Shown piece by piece: positions 53,225 through 62,670 of a stretch of DNA of 64,000 nt. The notes under the pieces are model-generated. The model was not told the DNA's origin and ran no database searches. It was given only the letters and a program-made list of their open reading frames with translations. The first letter of the stretch is position 1. Each line of letters opens with the position of its first letter. The position numbers and the translations under genes are program-made. This stretch comes from Chloroflexota bacterium. GTDB lineage: Bacteria > Chloroflexota > Anaerolineae > Aggregatilineales > Phototrophicaceae. The stretch spans positions 1-64,000 of the forward strand of contig WTGC01000106.1 of the NCBI GenBank assembly GCA_011523705.1, read 5' to 3'.

Positions 53225-55654
53225 ATGACTGAAAACAATGTCGAAGCGTTTCAGGCTTATTGCGTGAAATGCAGAACAAAACGAGATATGGGCGCTGCTG
53301 AGCCTGTGTACACCAAGACAGGCACACCCGGCACGCGCGGACAGTGCGCCGAATGTGGCACAAAGCTCTTCAGGATGGGCGCGACCGCCGCCCACGACAG
53401 CATCCCTAAGCCCGATAAGATAGAGCGCCCGAAACGAAAAAAGTCCAAACGCAAAGCCAAGCCGAAATCCAAAGCGAAGTCGCGCTCGAAGTCGATTGCC
53501 AAGCTCAAGAACGTCGGCAAGCTGGTCATCGTCGAGTCGCCAGCCAAAGCGCGCAGCATCGGCGGTTACCTTGGCGACGGCTACACGGTCATGTCGTCAT
53601 TGGGCCACGTGCGCGATCTGCTGAAGAGCCGGCTGTCAGTTGACGTCGAGCAAGATTTCGAACCGGAGTATCGCGTACCCAACGACAAACGCGCGATTGT
53701 AAAGGAATTGAAAGCAGCCGCTGAAGGCGCCGACGAAATCTTCCTCGCCACCGATCCCGACCGCGAAGGCGAAGCGATCGCCTGGCATTTGGTAGCCGCA
53801 GCCGAAATGCCGCAGTCGAATGTCAAGCGGGTCGTCTTCCATGAAATCACCGATGGCGCCGTCGCCGATGCCTTCGCGCAGCCGCGTCAAATCAATTTGG
53901 ACCTGGTCAACGCGCAGCAGGCGCGGCGCATCCTGGACCGCTTGGTCGGCTATCAGGTCTCCCAACTGCTCTGGTCGAAAGTGCGTGGCGGTCTCTCCGC
54001 CGGCCGCGTTCAAAGCATCGCCTTGCGTCTGGTGGTCGAGCGCGAAAAAGAAATCGAAGCGCATGTGCCAGTCGAGTATTGGACCATCCAAGCCGATTTG
54101 GCGAAGCGAACCAATGGCAGCGACTCGTCCAACTTCCGCTCGCGCCTCGCCAAAATCTCCGGCGTCAACGTGACTTTCAACGCGAAGGGCGAAAAGCCGC
54201 CGATTCTGGATAGCGAATCGACGGTCAAACCGCATGTCGATATCTTGCGCCAGAGCCAATATGTGGTCGACAAGATCAAACGGGGCACGAGCCAAAGCCG
54301 GCCCGCCGCGCCCTTCACCACCAGCACCCTGCAGCAAGCCGCTTCCAGCCGCCGCGGATTCAGCGCCCGCCGTACCATGCAACTCGCGCAACAGCTCTAC
54401 GAGGGCATCGATATCGGCCAAGGCAACCCGGTCGGCCTCATCACCTATATGCGCACCGACAGCGTCCAGGTCTCCAAAGGGGCGGTCGCCGAGGCGCGGA
54501 CATACATCGGGAAACAGCACGGCAAGGCGTACGTGCCCAAGAAACCGCCGGTCTACAAAACCAGGTCAAAAGGCGCGCAGGAAGCGCATGAAGCTATTCG
54601 CCCCACCAGCGTCATGCGCAGTCCCAGCTCGATGGCGGCCTTCCTCAACCGTCCGCAACTGCAGTTATACACCATGATCTGGCAGCGATTCGTCGCCAGC
54701 CAGATGTCGCCCGCCATCTTTGACACGCTCAGCATCGAGGTCAAAGCGGGACGGAAACCCGATGACATGCCCTATCTATTCCGAGCTTCCGGGCGCAAAT
54801 TGAAATTCGCCGGACATCTCGCCGCCTATGGCAATGACGACCCGCGCGTCCGCCAGGCCCGCGACGACCAGAATCAATCTTTTCCTGATCTGGAAGCGGG
54901 CGAAACGCTTGACCGTCGAAAAATTCTGCCGGAACAGCATTTTACGCAGCCGCCTTCGCGTTACACCGAGGCGACGCTAATCAAGCAATTGGAAGACAAA
55001 GGCATCGGCCGGCCCAGCACTTACGCCCCCACCGTCAGCGTCATTCAAACCCGCGATTACGTGACGCAGACCGATCGCCGCTTGCATCCCACCAAGATTG
55101 GCACGATCGTCAGCGATCTGCTGTCTGAATACTTCGACGTAGAGATGGATTACGATTTCACCGCCAATATGGAAGACCAGCTTGACGAGGTCTCCCAAGG
55201 CAAATCTGATTGGCGGCCCATGCTCGATGAATTCTACGGCCCCTTTTCCGAGCGTCTCAACTCAGCGCGCGACAAGATGCCAAGGCAAAACATCGTCGAG
55301 AAAGTCGGCCGCCGCTGCCCCAGTTGCGAAAACGGTGACCTGGTCATCAAGCACTCGCGCTACGGGAAATTCATCGGCTGTTCCAATTATCCGGATTGCA
55401 AGCACACCGAACGCTACCTCGAGCGAATGGGTTTGCTCTGTCCCCAGTGCGGCGAGCAAGATCATGGCGAAATCGTCCAGCAGCGCAGCCGCAAGGGCCG
55501 AACCTTCTATGGCTGCAGCCGCTACCCCGATTGCGACTACACCGTGTGGCGGCTTCCGCGAGACCTGAAGAAGCTGGAAGAGCAATCGCCGACCGATTCT
55601 GCCCCTGAACAGCACTCTGCAAACCAAGCCGCGGAAGAAAACGCCGTATTCTAA
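53225..55654 (+). CDS. topA: DNA topoisomerase I with an extra N-terminal zinc ribbon
   Basis: Relaxes negative supercoils. 809 aa. Residues 1-60 form a four-Cys ribbon ('AYCVKCRTK' ... '[13 protein letters not shown]') resembling DUF5679, joined by a Lys/Ser-rich linker (about 65-95) to type IA topoisomerase. The Toprim motif is '[18 protein letters not shown]', with '[14 protein letters not shown]'. The catalytic Tyr is in '[11 protein letters not shown]'. Two C-terminal Topo zinc fingers follow ('[21 protein letters not shown]' and '[19 protein letters not shown]'). The fused N-terminal ribbon is absent from E. coli-type TopA and may add DNA or RNA polymerase contacts. Confidence 0.96.
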   Translation: MTENNVEAFQAYCVKCRTKRDMGAAEPVYTKTGTPGTRGQCAECGTKLFRMGATAAHDSIPKPDKIERPKRKKSKRKAKPKSKAKSRSKSIAKLKNVGKLVIVESPAKARSIGGYLGDGYTVMSSLGHVRDLLKSRLSVDVEQDFEPEYRVPNDKRAIVKELKAAAEGADEIFLATDPDREGEAIAWHLVAAAEMPQSNVKRVVFHEITDGAVADAFAQPRQINLDLVNAQQARRILDRLVGYQVSQLLWSKVRGGLSAGRVQSIALRLVVEREKEIEAHVPVEYWTIQADLAKRTNGSDSSNFRSRLAKISGVNVTFNAKGEKPPILDSESTVKPHVDILRQSQYVVDKIKRGTSQSRPAAPFTTSTLQQAASSRRGFSARRTMQLAQQLYEGIDIGQGNPVGLITYMRTDSVQVSKGAVAEARTYIGKQHGKAYVPKKPPVYKTRSKGAQEAHEAIRPTSVMRSPSSMAAFLNRPQLQLYTMIWQRFVASQMSPAIFDTLSIEVKAGRKPDDMPYLFRASGRKLKFAGHLAAYGNDDPRVRQARDDQNQSFPDLEAGETLDRRKILPEQHFTQPPSRYTEATLIKQLEDKGIGRPSTYAPTVSVIQTRDYVTQTDRRLHPTKIGTIVSDLLSEYFDVEMDYDFTANMEDQLDEVSQGKSDWRPMLDEFYGPFSERLNSARDKMPRQNIVEKVGRRCPSCENGDLVIKHSRYGKFIGCSNYPDCKHTERYLERMGLLCPQCGEQDHGEIVQQRSRKGRTFYGCSRYPDCDYTVWRLPRDLKKLEEQSPTDSAPEQHSANQAAEENAVF

Positions 55655-55672
55655 GGCTGCCGCCGTCTCGCT

Positions 55673-55701
55673 TTGCGCCGATTCTGAACTGTGACTATAC
55701 T
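55673..55701 (+). promoter_or_regulatory. Promoter upstream of the 55797 gene
   Basis: TTGCGC (55673-55678) and TATACT (55696-55701) have a 17-bp spacer, placing the start about 90 nt before the gene. Confidence 0.6.
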
Positions 55702-55796
55702 GAACATCGTTGGCGCGCGACGCCCCCTTCGCGCACCGCTTCTTGTCGTGATTTCTCAGTTGCACTGAGACACTTGGACTCGAAAGGTTGCTGCTA

Positions 55797-57167
55797 ATGA
55801 GTCTTCAAGGTCACCAATCGGATCGCGCGCAGACCGCCTCGCCATCGGCCGGCGCGCTCAGTCTTGCGAATCCGCGGATTCAAAAGCTGGTTGAATCGGG
55901 CCCCAAGCGCGGGACCATTCTCCTTGTCCTGATCGGCATGATAGTCGGGATGGTCACCGCCTATGTCATCATTCCGACAGAATTTACCGGCGCCTCTCCC
56001 CGCCACATGAGCCAGCAAGCGATTGGACAGTGGGTGCGCATGGTCGCCGTCGGGCACTCGCAGGACGTGCACTATGACGACAACAACGCGCTGCTGTTCT
56101 TGCAGCAAATCCCAGAGCCGCAACGCTTCGTGGAAGGCTTGGCCGGCAGCGCCACCGTCCCGGCCGCCGAACGAGCCGCGCTGGAAGCGCTGACTGAAAT
56201 CAACGGATACGACGATTTAGTCGGAACGCTTGCGCCGCAAGACCCCGGGATTGCCCTGAGCACTTTGCAGATTGTGCTGGCGCTTGCTGCTGTGGCTGTC
56301 GTCGTTCCCCTCCTGACCATCGCCGGGCGAACGATTTATCCCGGGCAAGAGCAGGCAGATGAAGGCGCGGGAACGGTATCCCGAACCAGTTCACAGGTGT
56401 CACCATCATCGGCGGCTGCTCCGCAGCAATTTCAATCCTACAGCGAGGCAGCGCCCGTCACGCATTGGGGCGAAGACGAAACGGAAAAGAGCGGCAACCT
56501 GCATCCTCAATTTGGCGCGCCAGTCATGCGCGCGGTATCAACCTATGTGAAGGGGCAGAACTATGACGACTCCTTCGCGATTGAAATGGGTCCGGAACAA
56601 GGCAATCAGTTTCTCGGCGAATGCGGCATATCTGTCGCCACACGCGTGGGCAACGAGCTGCAATCGGTCGAATTTTGGGGCTTCGACATGGCATCGCAGG
56701 AGACCTTGACCAAAGTCTTCGCGGCGCCAGCGGCATTGAGCGATCCGGCGCTTGTTGCAGCCGTTGCCAACCGCGTCAAAGACCCGACAACCGATATCAT
56801 CGCCGCTGAACCCGGCGCCCGGATGATAGTCGACAGCAGCGCAATTCAGATCCAGGCTGAAGTCAAATCCGTGCTCTGCAATTACGGCGGCGGCACGCCA
56901 AGCAGCGGGATTGAGACCTTGCAGATCGAGCTGCTGGCTTGGCATAAACAGAATCAGGGCGCGTCCGTGCCGGCCGAGGGCTATCCGGCGCCGGTCCACT
57001 CGCCATTCAACGAATATGCTGACCTCCAAATCACACCGCCTTCGCAAGCGGCATCGCCAGCGCCACCACCACCGGCCGGGGGCGCGGCATCGGCGCCAGC
57101 CACGCGCCCGGAAGACGAAGAGGAAGATCCCTTCGGCGGCACCGGCAATTTCATGCCCTACTCCTAG
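55797..57167 (+). CDS. Membrane protein of unknown function
   Basis: 456 aa; I do not recognise a family. One transmembrane helix at about 40-60 ('GTILLVLIGMIVGMVTAYVI') and a second at about 165-185 ('IVLALAAVAVVVPLLTI') enclose an extracytoplasmic segment ('MSQQAIGQWVRMVAVGHSQD'). The C-terminal 270 residues should be cytoplasmic. They contain a folded region ('DDSFAIEMGPEQGNQFLGEC' to 'IQIQAEVKSVLCNYGGG') and a Pro/Ala-rich, acidic tail. ATG 55797 has GAAAGG 9 nt upstream, so I prefer it to TTG 55788. It has its own promoter and a hairpin directly after the stop. Confidence 0.7.
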   Translation: MSLQGHQSDRAQTASPSAGALSLANPRIQKLVESGPKRGTILLVLIGMIVGMVTAYVIIPTEFTGASPRHMSQQAIGQWVRMVAVGHSQDVHYDDNNALLFLQQIPEPQRFVEGLAGSATVPAAERAALEALTEINGYDDLVGTLAPQDPGIALSTLQIVLALAAVAVVVPLLTIAGRTIYPGQEQADEGAGTVSRTSSQVSPSSAAAPQQFQSYSEAAPVTHWGEDETEKSGNLHPQFGAPVMRAVSTYVKGQNYDDSFAIEMGPEQGNQFLGECGISVATRVGNELQSVEFWGFDMASQETLTKVFAAPAALSDPALVAAVANRVKDPTTDIIAAEPGARMIVDSSAIQIQAEVKSVLCNYGGGTPSSGIETLQIELLAWHKQNQGASVPAEGYPAPVHSPFNEYADLQITPPSQAASPAPPPPAGGAASAPATRPEDEEEDPFGGTGNFMPYS

Positions 57168-57202
57168 AAAAAAGCGAGCCCCATCCAGTGCGATGGGGCT
57201 CG
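57168..57202 (-). terminator. Terminator of greA (minus), possibly shared
   Basis: An 11-bp perfect stem (CGAGCCCCATC / GATGGGGCTCG). On the minus strand it is followed by C and six Ts, so it terminates greA transcription. On the plus strand it comes right after the 55797 gene but lacks a U-tract. Confidence 0.82.
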
Positions 57203-57368
57203 TGAATTGGCGAAAAAAGGGTAATTGCCAAGACAATCGAAAACTTGTACGGGCGAGCCGGTGGCTAGCCCCCTTCTTGCTACTCGTTACCTGCAAGTTC
57301 TCCCACAAACTTCTTGACAGTCCTGAATTTGCTGACCGCCGAAATCAGATTCGATTGGGTTGCCGCTC
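57203..57368. repeat. Spacer with a dispersed palindrome
   Basis: Between the terminator and greA lies GGGCGAGCCGGTGGCTAGCCCC (57251-57272), nearly identical to the repeat at 62915. No gene. Confidence 0.6.
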
Positions 57369-57839
57369 TCAGCGAATATCGACGATACTGAACTTGATGA
57401 CACCGTCTGGCGTCTCGACTTTCACCTTCTTGCCGATTCCCTTGCCGAGCAGAGCCGAGCCAATCGGGCTTTTCTCAGAGATCTTCCGCTCGCGCGGGTT
57501 GGCCTCCGCGCTGCCGACGATGTGGTATTCTTCTTCGTCGTCCTCGCCTTCTTCTTGAATCACCACGATTGAGCCGATGCGCACCTCGTCGCTGGCTTCG
57601 CTATTCTCGACCACGATCGCATTTCGCAAGATCGCTTCAATATGCTGCACGCGCCCTTCAATGAATCCGAGCTGCTCCTTGGCATCGTGGTAATCGGCAT
57701 TCTCCTTGAGATCGCCTTGCGCCGCCGCCTCTTTCAGCCTCTGCGCCAGCGCGGGACGCCGCGTTTCCCGCAGCTGTCTCAACTCGCGGCGCAGCGCGTC
57801 TTCGCCCTCTATCGTCAGATAAGTTTCTTCTGTGGCCAT
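57369..57839 (-). CDS. greA: Transcription elongation factor GreA
   Basis: Rescues backtracked RNA polymerase by stimulating transcript cleavage. 156 aa. The N-terminal coiled coil contains 'LRRELRQLRETRRPALAQRL' and the acidic tip 'GDLKENADYHDAKEQ'. The C-terminal FKBP-like domain has 'VGSAEANPRERKISEKSPIG' and 'LLGKGIGKKVKVETPDG'. All are family-diagnostic. The start overlaps the upstream MBL gene's end by 25 bp on the same strand. Confidence 0.97.
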   Translation of the reverse strand: MATEETYLTIEGEDALRRELRQLRETRRPALAQRLKEAAAQGDLKENADYHDAKEQLGFIEGRVQHIEAILRNAIVVENSEASDEVRIGSIVVIQEEGEDDEEEYHIVGSAEANPRERKISEKSPIGSALLGKGIGKKVKVETPDGVIKFSIVDIR

Positions 57840-58714
57840 GTGTCGCTTCTTTCGAATTCATCCCTGGATGGCGCGCTTTGCGCTTTCTGCGGGTCATCAC
57901 GATACTCGTTGACCAGGGCGCGGATATTCTGCTGATGCAACTGCTGGACGATGCCGTTCAACAAAACGTGGCTCTTGCCGCAGGCCGCGAGCGAGACCCG
58001 ATTTTCTATGTCTTCCAGTCCTTTTTCCAGCGCGACTCTTACCGCTTCGTCCAGCCTTCGCAGATATTCAATGTCGCTCGTGATCTTTTCCGGCACTTCG
58101 CCGCGCAAGATGATCTCGCCGTGGCCCTGCACAATATTCTCATAATCCCGTTCCAGTAGCCGCGTTAAAGACGCCATGAAGTCGGCGAACTGGCCGTCGA
58201 CAAAGTAAGGAATCGGCATCACCGTATCAGCCGCAAACAACACTTCTTCCTCTTCGAGCAAACAGACTATCGAATCCTGGCTGTGCCCGGGGCTGGCGCG
58301 CAGTTTGAAGCGCGTGCCGCCAATATCCAGCGCCAATTCATCGTCAAAGGTGATATCAGGCAAGATCAGCTCAACCGAATCGAATTCTCCCGCGTTTGCC
58401 TTCATCTGTCGCAAGCTCTCGCGACCCCGCGTATCGAGCATATCGCGGCACAGTTGGTGCGATATGACGCGGGCGCCGGGGAAAAAACAGGTCCCGGTCG
58501 TGTGATCGGCGTGGAAATGCGTATTGATGACGTAATTCACCCGCGAGCCCAAGCCCTCTTCGACGTAGCGGAGGATCAACAGCGTCTCCTCCGGGTAGAG
58601 CAAGGTATCGATCAGCACGGCGCCATCACCAGTTAAGACTAGGCCCGCAGTCACCTGCGCATACTGGTCACTGCGGAAGACAAAGATGTGATCCGTGATT
58701 CGTTCGCGTTGCAT
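57815..58714 (-). CDS. MBL-fold metallohydrolase
   Basis: Zinc hydrolase of about 299 aa. 'NTHFHADHTTG' (HxHxDH), 'ASPGHSQDSIVCLLE', 'LFAADTVMPIPYF' and 'IVQGHGEIIL' give the metal-site series. The group resembles SoxH/quinoprotein-relay-type MBL proteins; the substrate is unknown. ATG 58714 (MQRERITDHIFVF) is chosen over TTG 58741 because family homology normally begins near 'ITDHIFVF'. It overlaps greA by 25 bp, so the two genes form one transcription unit. Confidence 0.85.
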   Translation of the reverse strand: MQRERITDHIFVFRSDQYAQVTAGLVLTGDGAVLIDTLLYPEETLLILRYVEEGLGSRVNYVINTHFHADHTTGTCFFPGARVISHQLCRDMLDTRGRESLRQMKANAGEFDSVELILPDITFDDELALDIGGTRFKLRASPGHSQDSIVCLLEEEEVLFAADTVMPIPYFVDGQFADFMASLTRLLERDYENIVQGHGEIILRGEVPEKITSDIEYLRRLDEAVRVALEKGLEDIENRVSLAACGKSHVLLNGIVQQLHQQNIRALVNEYRDDPQKAQSAPSRDEFERSDTWPQKKLI

Positions 58715-58811
58715 CGACAGGAGGTCTTTTCCGATTTTCAAGCGGGCGCCCCGCCGCGTTCAGTATAGAGGGCGCGCAAATGAAAATCAAGTGAACGGAC
58801 GCCAGCCCATG

Positions 58812-58839
58812 TTGCCTCTCGACCGCGCTGCTGTATACT
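58812..58839 (+). promoter_or_regulatory. Promoter upstream of the composite binding protein gene
   Basis: TTGCCT (58812-58817) and TATACT (58834-58839) with a 16-bp spacer, 37 nt before the ATG at 58876. Confidence 0.5.
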
Positions 58840-58875
58840 GAAAGCAATAATAGGCGTGAAAGAAATTCAACTGCG

Positions 58876-61008
58876 ATGACATCCCCGAGTGTTGCTCTGC
58901 GCTGTCTTGCGCTTCTGCTCGTTCTTGTTGTCACGCCATTAGACCTACCCGCATCCGCTCAAAATGCGTTGCGGATTGGCGTCATAAGCGCGGCCGACAG
59001 CGCTATGGTCAAGAGCGCGCAACTGGCCGCGCGACAGATTAACGACGAAGGCGGCATCGGCGCGGCTGACGGCGCCGCGTTCAGCCTGGCAGTCGTGCAT
59101 ACGCCGCCGGAGAATATGGAAGTCGCCATTGCCAACATGCGCCAGGCGAGCGTCATCGCTGTCATCGGACCGGAGCGCGCCGAGCTTGTTACACGCTATA
59201 TGTCACAGCTGCAGGCGCTTGATGTACCGATCATCACGCCGGCAACGGGCGACACTGTCCTGCTGCAGGATCATACGAATCGGCTCTTCCGCAGCCGCGC
59301 GCGAGCGAGCGTTACAACCGCCGCTCTGGCGGACTATCTGGTAAGCAAGCTGAGGATCCGAACCATCCGGACTGTGCAGCTCGACCAAGCCAGCACAGTC
59401 ACCTTGATTACCCTGGCGAATTCACTCTCGCCTTATGGGGTCAGCCTCTCAAACACCCTGGTCATGGATGACGAGCCAGACGCGGAATCCATCGCCCGCG
59501 ACATCGTCGAATCTGATCCGGATCTGGTCGCCATCTATGGTCCCCCGCTGGCTTCGGCCCAAGTTTACAATCGTATTCACGCCGCCGGCTACTCGGGCGC
59601 GCTTGTCTATGATCAGGCGGATAATCCTGCATTTTCCGATATCGTGCCGGCCGACGATCTGTCGGGGATTATCGCCGCCGGCGCCTGGTCGCCATCGCTG
59701 CAGGATGCCGCGAGCGAAGCTTTCGTGCTGGATTACGCGCGCGAATTCGGTCAACTGCCGGACGCTCTCGCCGCCGCCAGCTATGACGCGGTTCGCGCAA
59801 TCGCAGCCTCAATCATCGGCGTTGGCCGCCCCAGCGACAATCTGGCCGCGCTCAATCGTTTCCAAGGCGTTCAAGGCCTGCTGAATCCGGCCGAACTCAT
59901 TCGTGGCGAGCTGAGCAGCAATGCCGTTGTGACTCAGCTGAACGAGCGTGGCGCGCCGAATGTCGTCGCTCGCTATCGCGGTGGCAGACCGATTAGCGAA
60001 GGCGCGTCGCTCGTCGCCCGGGAATCGCCAACGCCCGCGCCTACCCCGACGCTGGCGCCGACATCGACTCCGTCGGGCCATTCCCTGGTCATACAGAGCC
60101 GCGTGCAAAATGTGCGGAGCGGGCCCGGGCTTCAATTTGATGTTATCGGTCAACTGCCGCAAGGCACGCAAGTCCGCGTACTCGGAGCCACTCCCGATTT
60201 TTCCTGGCTGGTCATCGATTTCCAGGGACAGTGGGGCTGGCTGGCTGCTTATCTGGTCGAGACCTTCGGCAACCGCGCGCTCTTGCCGGTGATTCAGCCG
60301 CCGGCCTCGCCCACGCCAGCGCCGACTTCCACCGCAGCGCCGTCGCGCGATCCCGATCTGGTGGTCCTTTACGCGGAACCGACCCGCATCATCCTGGACC
60401 AGCCTATGTCCGTCAGCGTCACGGTGAAGAATCAAGGCTTGACCGCCACCGGACCATTCGCCATCGCCGCGTCATTCCAGCCCGGCGACCGATACACAGG
60501 CGTCAACTCAAATGGTCTGGAAGCCCTCGGGCAAACCACCCTGCAACTGAGCCAAACCCTCAGTGGCGCGTCCGGTCCGCAGTCGGTAATCATTGTCGTT
60601 GATCTTAATGAGCAGGTTCCGGAGGGCGCGGCGGGTGAAGCCAACAACCGCGCCTATGCTCACAACTACATCGCCGACCGGCCTTTTCTCGCCAGCGGGA
60701 CGACCACCATCGGCGTCGGCAATATCGACCTGGACGGCTACGGCAACCCCGACCTTGCCTGGACCGGACGCGACCTGGTGGCGCTGGGCGGGGCCGGCAT
60801 GTATTTGCTCTACGACTTCAACTCTATCGACCAGGTACATTACGATGCAATCAATATTACGCTGGCCACCCTTGAGTCGCTGCCCCTTGATCTCTTGAGG
60901 GACGCGATCCTCGGGCTGCGCACCGCGGACGGGCATCACGCGGTCCTGCAGCCGATCAATGCGGCGCGCGACGGACCGATCACATTTGACTACCGCGTTT
61001 ACCGCTAG
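58876..61008 (+). CDS. Composite secreted protein: ligand-binding domain, SH3b, CARDB-like
   Basis: Protein of 710 aa. A signal peptide (RCLALLLVLVVTPLDLPASAQ) is followed by a family-6 periplasmic-binding fold at about 30-365 ('IGVISAADSAMVKSAQLAAR', 'AVIGPERAELVTRYMSQL'), as in branched-chain amino acid receptors. A Thr/Pro linker leads to a bacterial SH3 domain ('VQNVRSGPGLQFDVIGQL', 'WGWLAAYLV'), another linker, and a CARDB-like Ig domain at about 480-590 ('VSVTVKNQGLTATGPFAI'). The last 100 residues are unassigned. No transporter genes accompany it. The combination suggests a wall-attached sensor or capture protein rather than an importer subunit. Confidence 0.83.
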   Translation: MTSPSVALRCLALLLVLVVTPLDLPASAQNALRIGVISAADSAMVKSAQLAARQINDEGGIGAADGAAFSLAVVHTPPENMEVAIANMRQASVIAVIGPERAELVTRYMSQLQALDVPIITPATGDTVLLQDHTNRLFRSRARASVTTAALADYLVSKLRIRTIRTVQLDQASTVTLITLANSLSPYGVSLSNTLVMDDEPDAESIARDIVESDPDLVAIYGPPLASAQVYNRIHAAGYSGALVYDQADNPAFSDIVPADDLSGIIAAGAWSPSLQDAASEAFVLDYAREFGQLPDALAAASYDAVRAIAASIIGVGRPSDNLAALNRFQGVQGLLNPAELIRGELSSNAVVTQLNERGAPNVVARYRGGRPISEGASLVARESPTPAPTPTLAPTSTPSGHSLVIQSRVQNVRSGPGLQFDVIGQLPQGTQVRVLGATPDFSWLVIDFQGQWGWLAAYLVETFGNRALLPVIQPPASPTPAPTSTAAPSRDPDLVVLYAEPTRIILDQPMSVSVTVKNQGLTATGPFAIAASFQPGDRYTGVNSNGLEALGQTTLQLSQTLSGASGPQSVIIVVDLNEQVPEGAAGEANNRAYAHNYIADRPFLASGTTTIGVGNIDLDGYGNPDLAWTGRDLVALGGAGMYLLYDFNSIDQVHYDAINITLATLESLPLDLLRDAILGLRTADGHHAVLQPINAARDGPITFDYRVYR

Positions 61009-61037
61009 ACGGCCACCTTTTCAATCGCGACGACATA

Positions 61038-61952
61038 TCAGTCATCAAGCACAATCTCGACAAGTGTCGTGCGATAGGCTTCTACCTGCACGCTCTCCCG
61101 ATACGTCAGCGCGTCATTCTCGTCCAGCACCACGATCTCGTACTCGCCTGCGAGCAAGTCGCCCGCCACGAAGTTTTCGCGCCAGACCGGGTCGGCATTC
61201 ACATCCTCGCCACCGTATGTGAATACATCAAGGCTGACTTCAGTTGACCGCACCGCTACGCGCCGGCCCGCGATCGGGCCGCCATCCTGATCACGCACGG
61301 AACCCACGATCATCCCGTGTTCGAGATAATGCTGCAGCCACAGTTCCGGGTTGCGCGTTTGGCGATGGTCAAAGGGATCGCTCACCCGCACCTCAAAATG
61401 CAAATGCGGGCCGAGGGCGACGCCGCTCGATCCGACCCATCCCAGGCGCGACTGGTCGCCAACGACTTGTCCCGTTCTTACCTGGATCTTCTCCAAATGC
61501 CCGTACAGTGTGAAAAGTTGACGCCCAGCCAGCGAATACAAGTCATGCGCGAGCACAACCACATTGCCGTAATAATCCAATTGAGGACCCAGCAGCGTTT
61601 CCGAGTCATCGCCGGCGAAGACCACCCGCCCCGCTTTGGCCGCGTACACAGGCGTATTTCGTTCGTTTACAAATTCAACACCGAGATGCACTGGCCGCGT
61701 ATTCAAGCGCGTATCGCCATAGGCGTAAGACCGGTCGATCCAATGCGTGTTCTCGTCCGTCAATTCGATCGGCCGATGCAGGATGTTGTGTTCGACCCTT
61801 TCAATCGCCGCCATCTCGGTCGCCGATAGCGGAACCAGATTGATCGTCTCACGCGTCGGGGTGGCGTCCTGCGAATCGGCGCGCGCCATCCATAGCAGAA
61901 CGGTGAAAATCAGCCACAGATTCCGCCACATTGGACAAAGTCGCAGTTCCAT
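61038..61952 (-). CDS. M23-family metallopeptidase with signal peptide
   Basis: Secreted LytM-type peptidoglycan endopeptidase, 304 aa. The signal peptide is near 'MWRNLWLIFTVLLWMARADS'; the start may be 61952 or ATG 61931. The first zinc motif reads 'VHLGVEFVNERNTPVYA', where the usual H-x(3)-D is H-x(3)-E. Later ligands are standard: 'LYGHLEKIQV' and 'GPHLHFEVRV'. A C-terminal beta domain follows ('DQDGGPIAGRRVAVRSTEV'). The Asp-to-Glu change may alter zinc binding. The lipoprotein gene ends 10 bp upstream, so the two are co-transcribed. Confidence 0.87.
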   Translation of the reverse strand: MELRLCPMWRNLWLIFTVLLWMARADSQDATPTRETINLVPLSATEMAAIERVEHNILHRPIELTDENTHWIDRSYAYGDTRLNTRPVHLGVEFVNERNTPVYAAKAGRVVFAGDDSETLLGPQLDYYGNVVVLAHDLYSLAGRQLFTLYGHLEKIQVRTGQVVGDQSRLGWVGSSGVALGPHLHFEVRVSDPFDHRQTRNPELWLQHYLEHGMIVGSVRDQDGGPIAGRRVAVRSTEVSLDVFTYGGEDVNADPVWRENFVAGDLLAGEYEIVVLDENDALTYRESVQVEAYRTTLVEIVLDD

Positions 61953-61962
61953 GAACAGCCCG

Positions 61963-62670
61963 TCATTCGTTTACTATTGAAAACTCAGTCGTGCCAAGCG
62001 CCTCGCCATTTGCAATCAGCGTCGCCGCGTAATTTCCGGGGGTGAATGGGAAGGCCACCGGCGTCGCGTAAAACCAGATGCACACCGATGAGCGCGAGAA
62101 ATCGGCCTGCCACTCCACGCTATAAACGCTACGCCCATCGAATAGCCAGTCCACTTCAAACAAGGCGCCGGACTGCAGATTCGTGACGCGCGCCGTGACA
62201 AAAATCCGGTCGGCGCTTGAGCTGAACTGGCTCACGAGACCGTTCGAACAACCGCTGGCGGGATCGGTGCTCCGCGCTGTCGAGAGGTCCGTGACGCGCA
62301 TCGCCGAATCGAGCGGCCTCTGCGCCGTTTCACCAGCCATCATATCGTCTTCGAGCGAACCACCCATATCTTCCGCGCTCACAACAACCGCCCGCACCTC
62401 AGGCGTGCCCGTATGATGCGCGCGCAGCGTCGCGCCCAGCGCCGCATTCACCGCGGACAGCCGGGCGATGCGCGTCCCCGCCGCGACGATGGTTTCGACC
62501 ACCATGACCTGTTCGTCCGTCGCGGCCGCGCGAATCGAATCGTCTTCCGCCGCGTACAGCGTCAAGTCAGAATCAATCACCGCGACAACGTCGTCGCCGC
62601 TGAGCGCCTGGCAGCCCGCCAGCAACATCAGTCCCACCAAATAGACTGCGCCTAACATTCGCCGCGCCAC
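61963..62670 (-). CDS. Lipoprotein of unknown function
   Basis: Protein of 235 aa. The signal peptide ends in the lipobox 'LMLLAGC'. The mature part is a two-part beta-rich protein ('VVETIVAAGTRIARLSAVNA', 'FVTARVTNLQSGALFEVDWL', 'VAFPFTPGNYAATLIANG') resembling Ig-like folds. The start is GTG 62670 with GGAAGG 7 nt upstream; the track's 62766 would add 32 non-signal residues. First gene of a pair with the M23 peptidase. Confidence 0.75.
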   Translation of the reverse strand: MARRMLGAVYLVGLMLLAGCQALSGDDVVAVIDSDLTLYAAEDDSIRAAATDEQVMVVETIVAAGTRIARLSAVNAALGATLRAHHTGTPEVRAVVVSAEDMGGSLEDDMMAGETAQRPLDSAMRVTDLSTARSTDPASGCSNGLVSQFSSSADRIFVTARVTNLQSGALFEVDWLFDGRSVYSVEWQADFSRSSVCIWFYATPVAFPFTPGNYAATLIANGEALGTTEFSIVNE

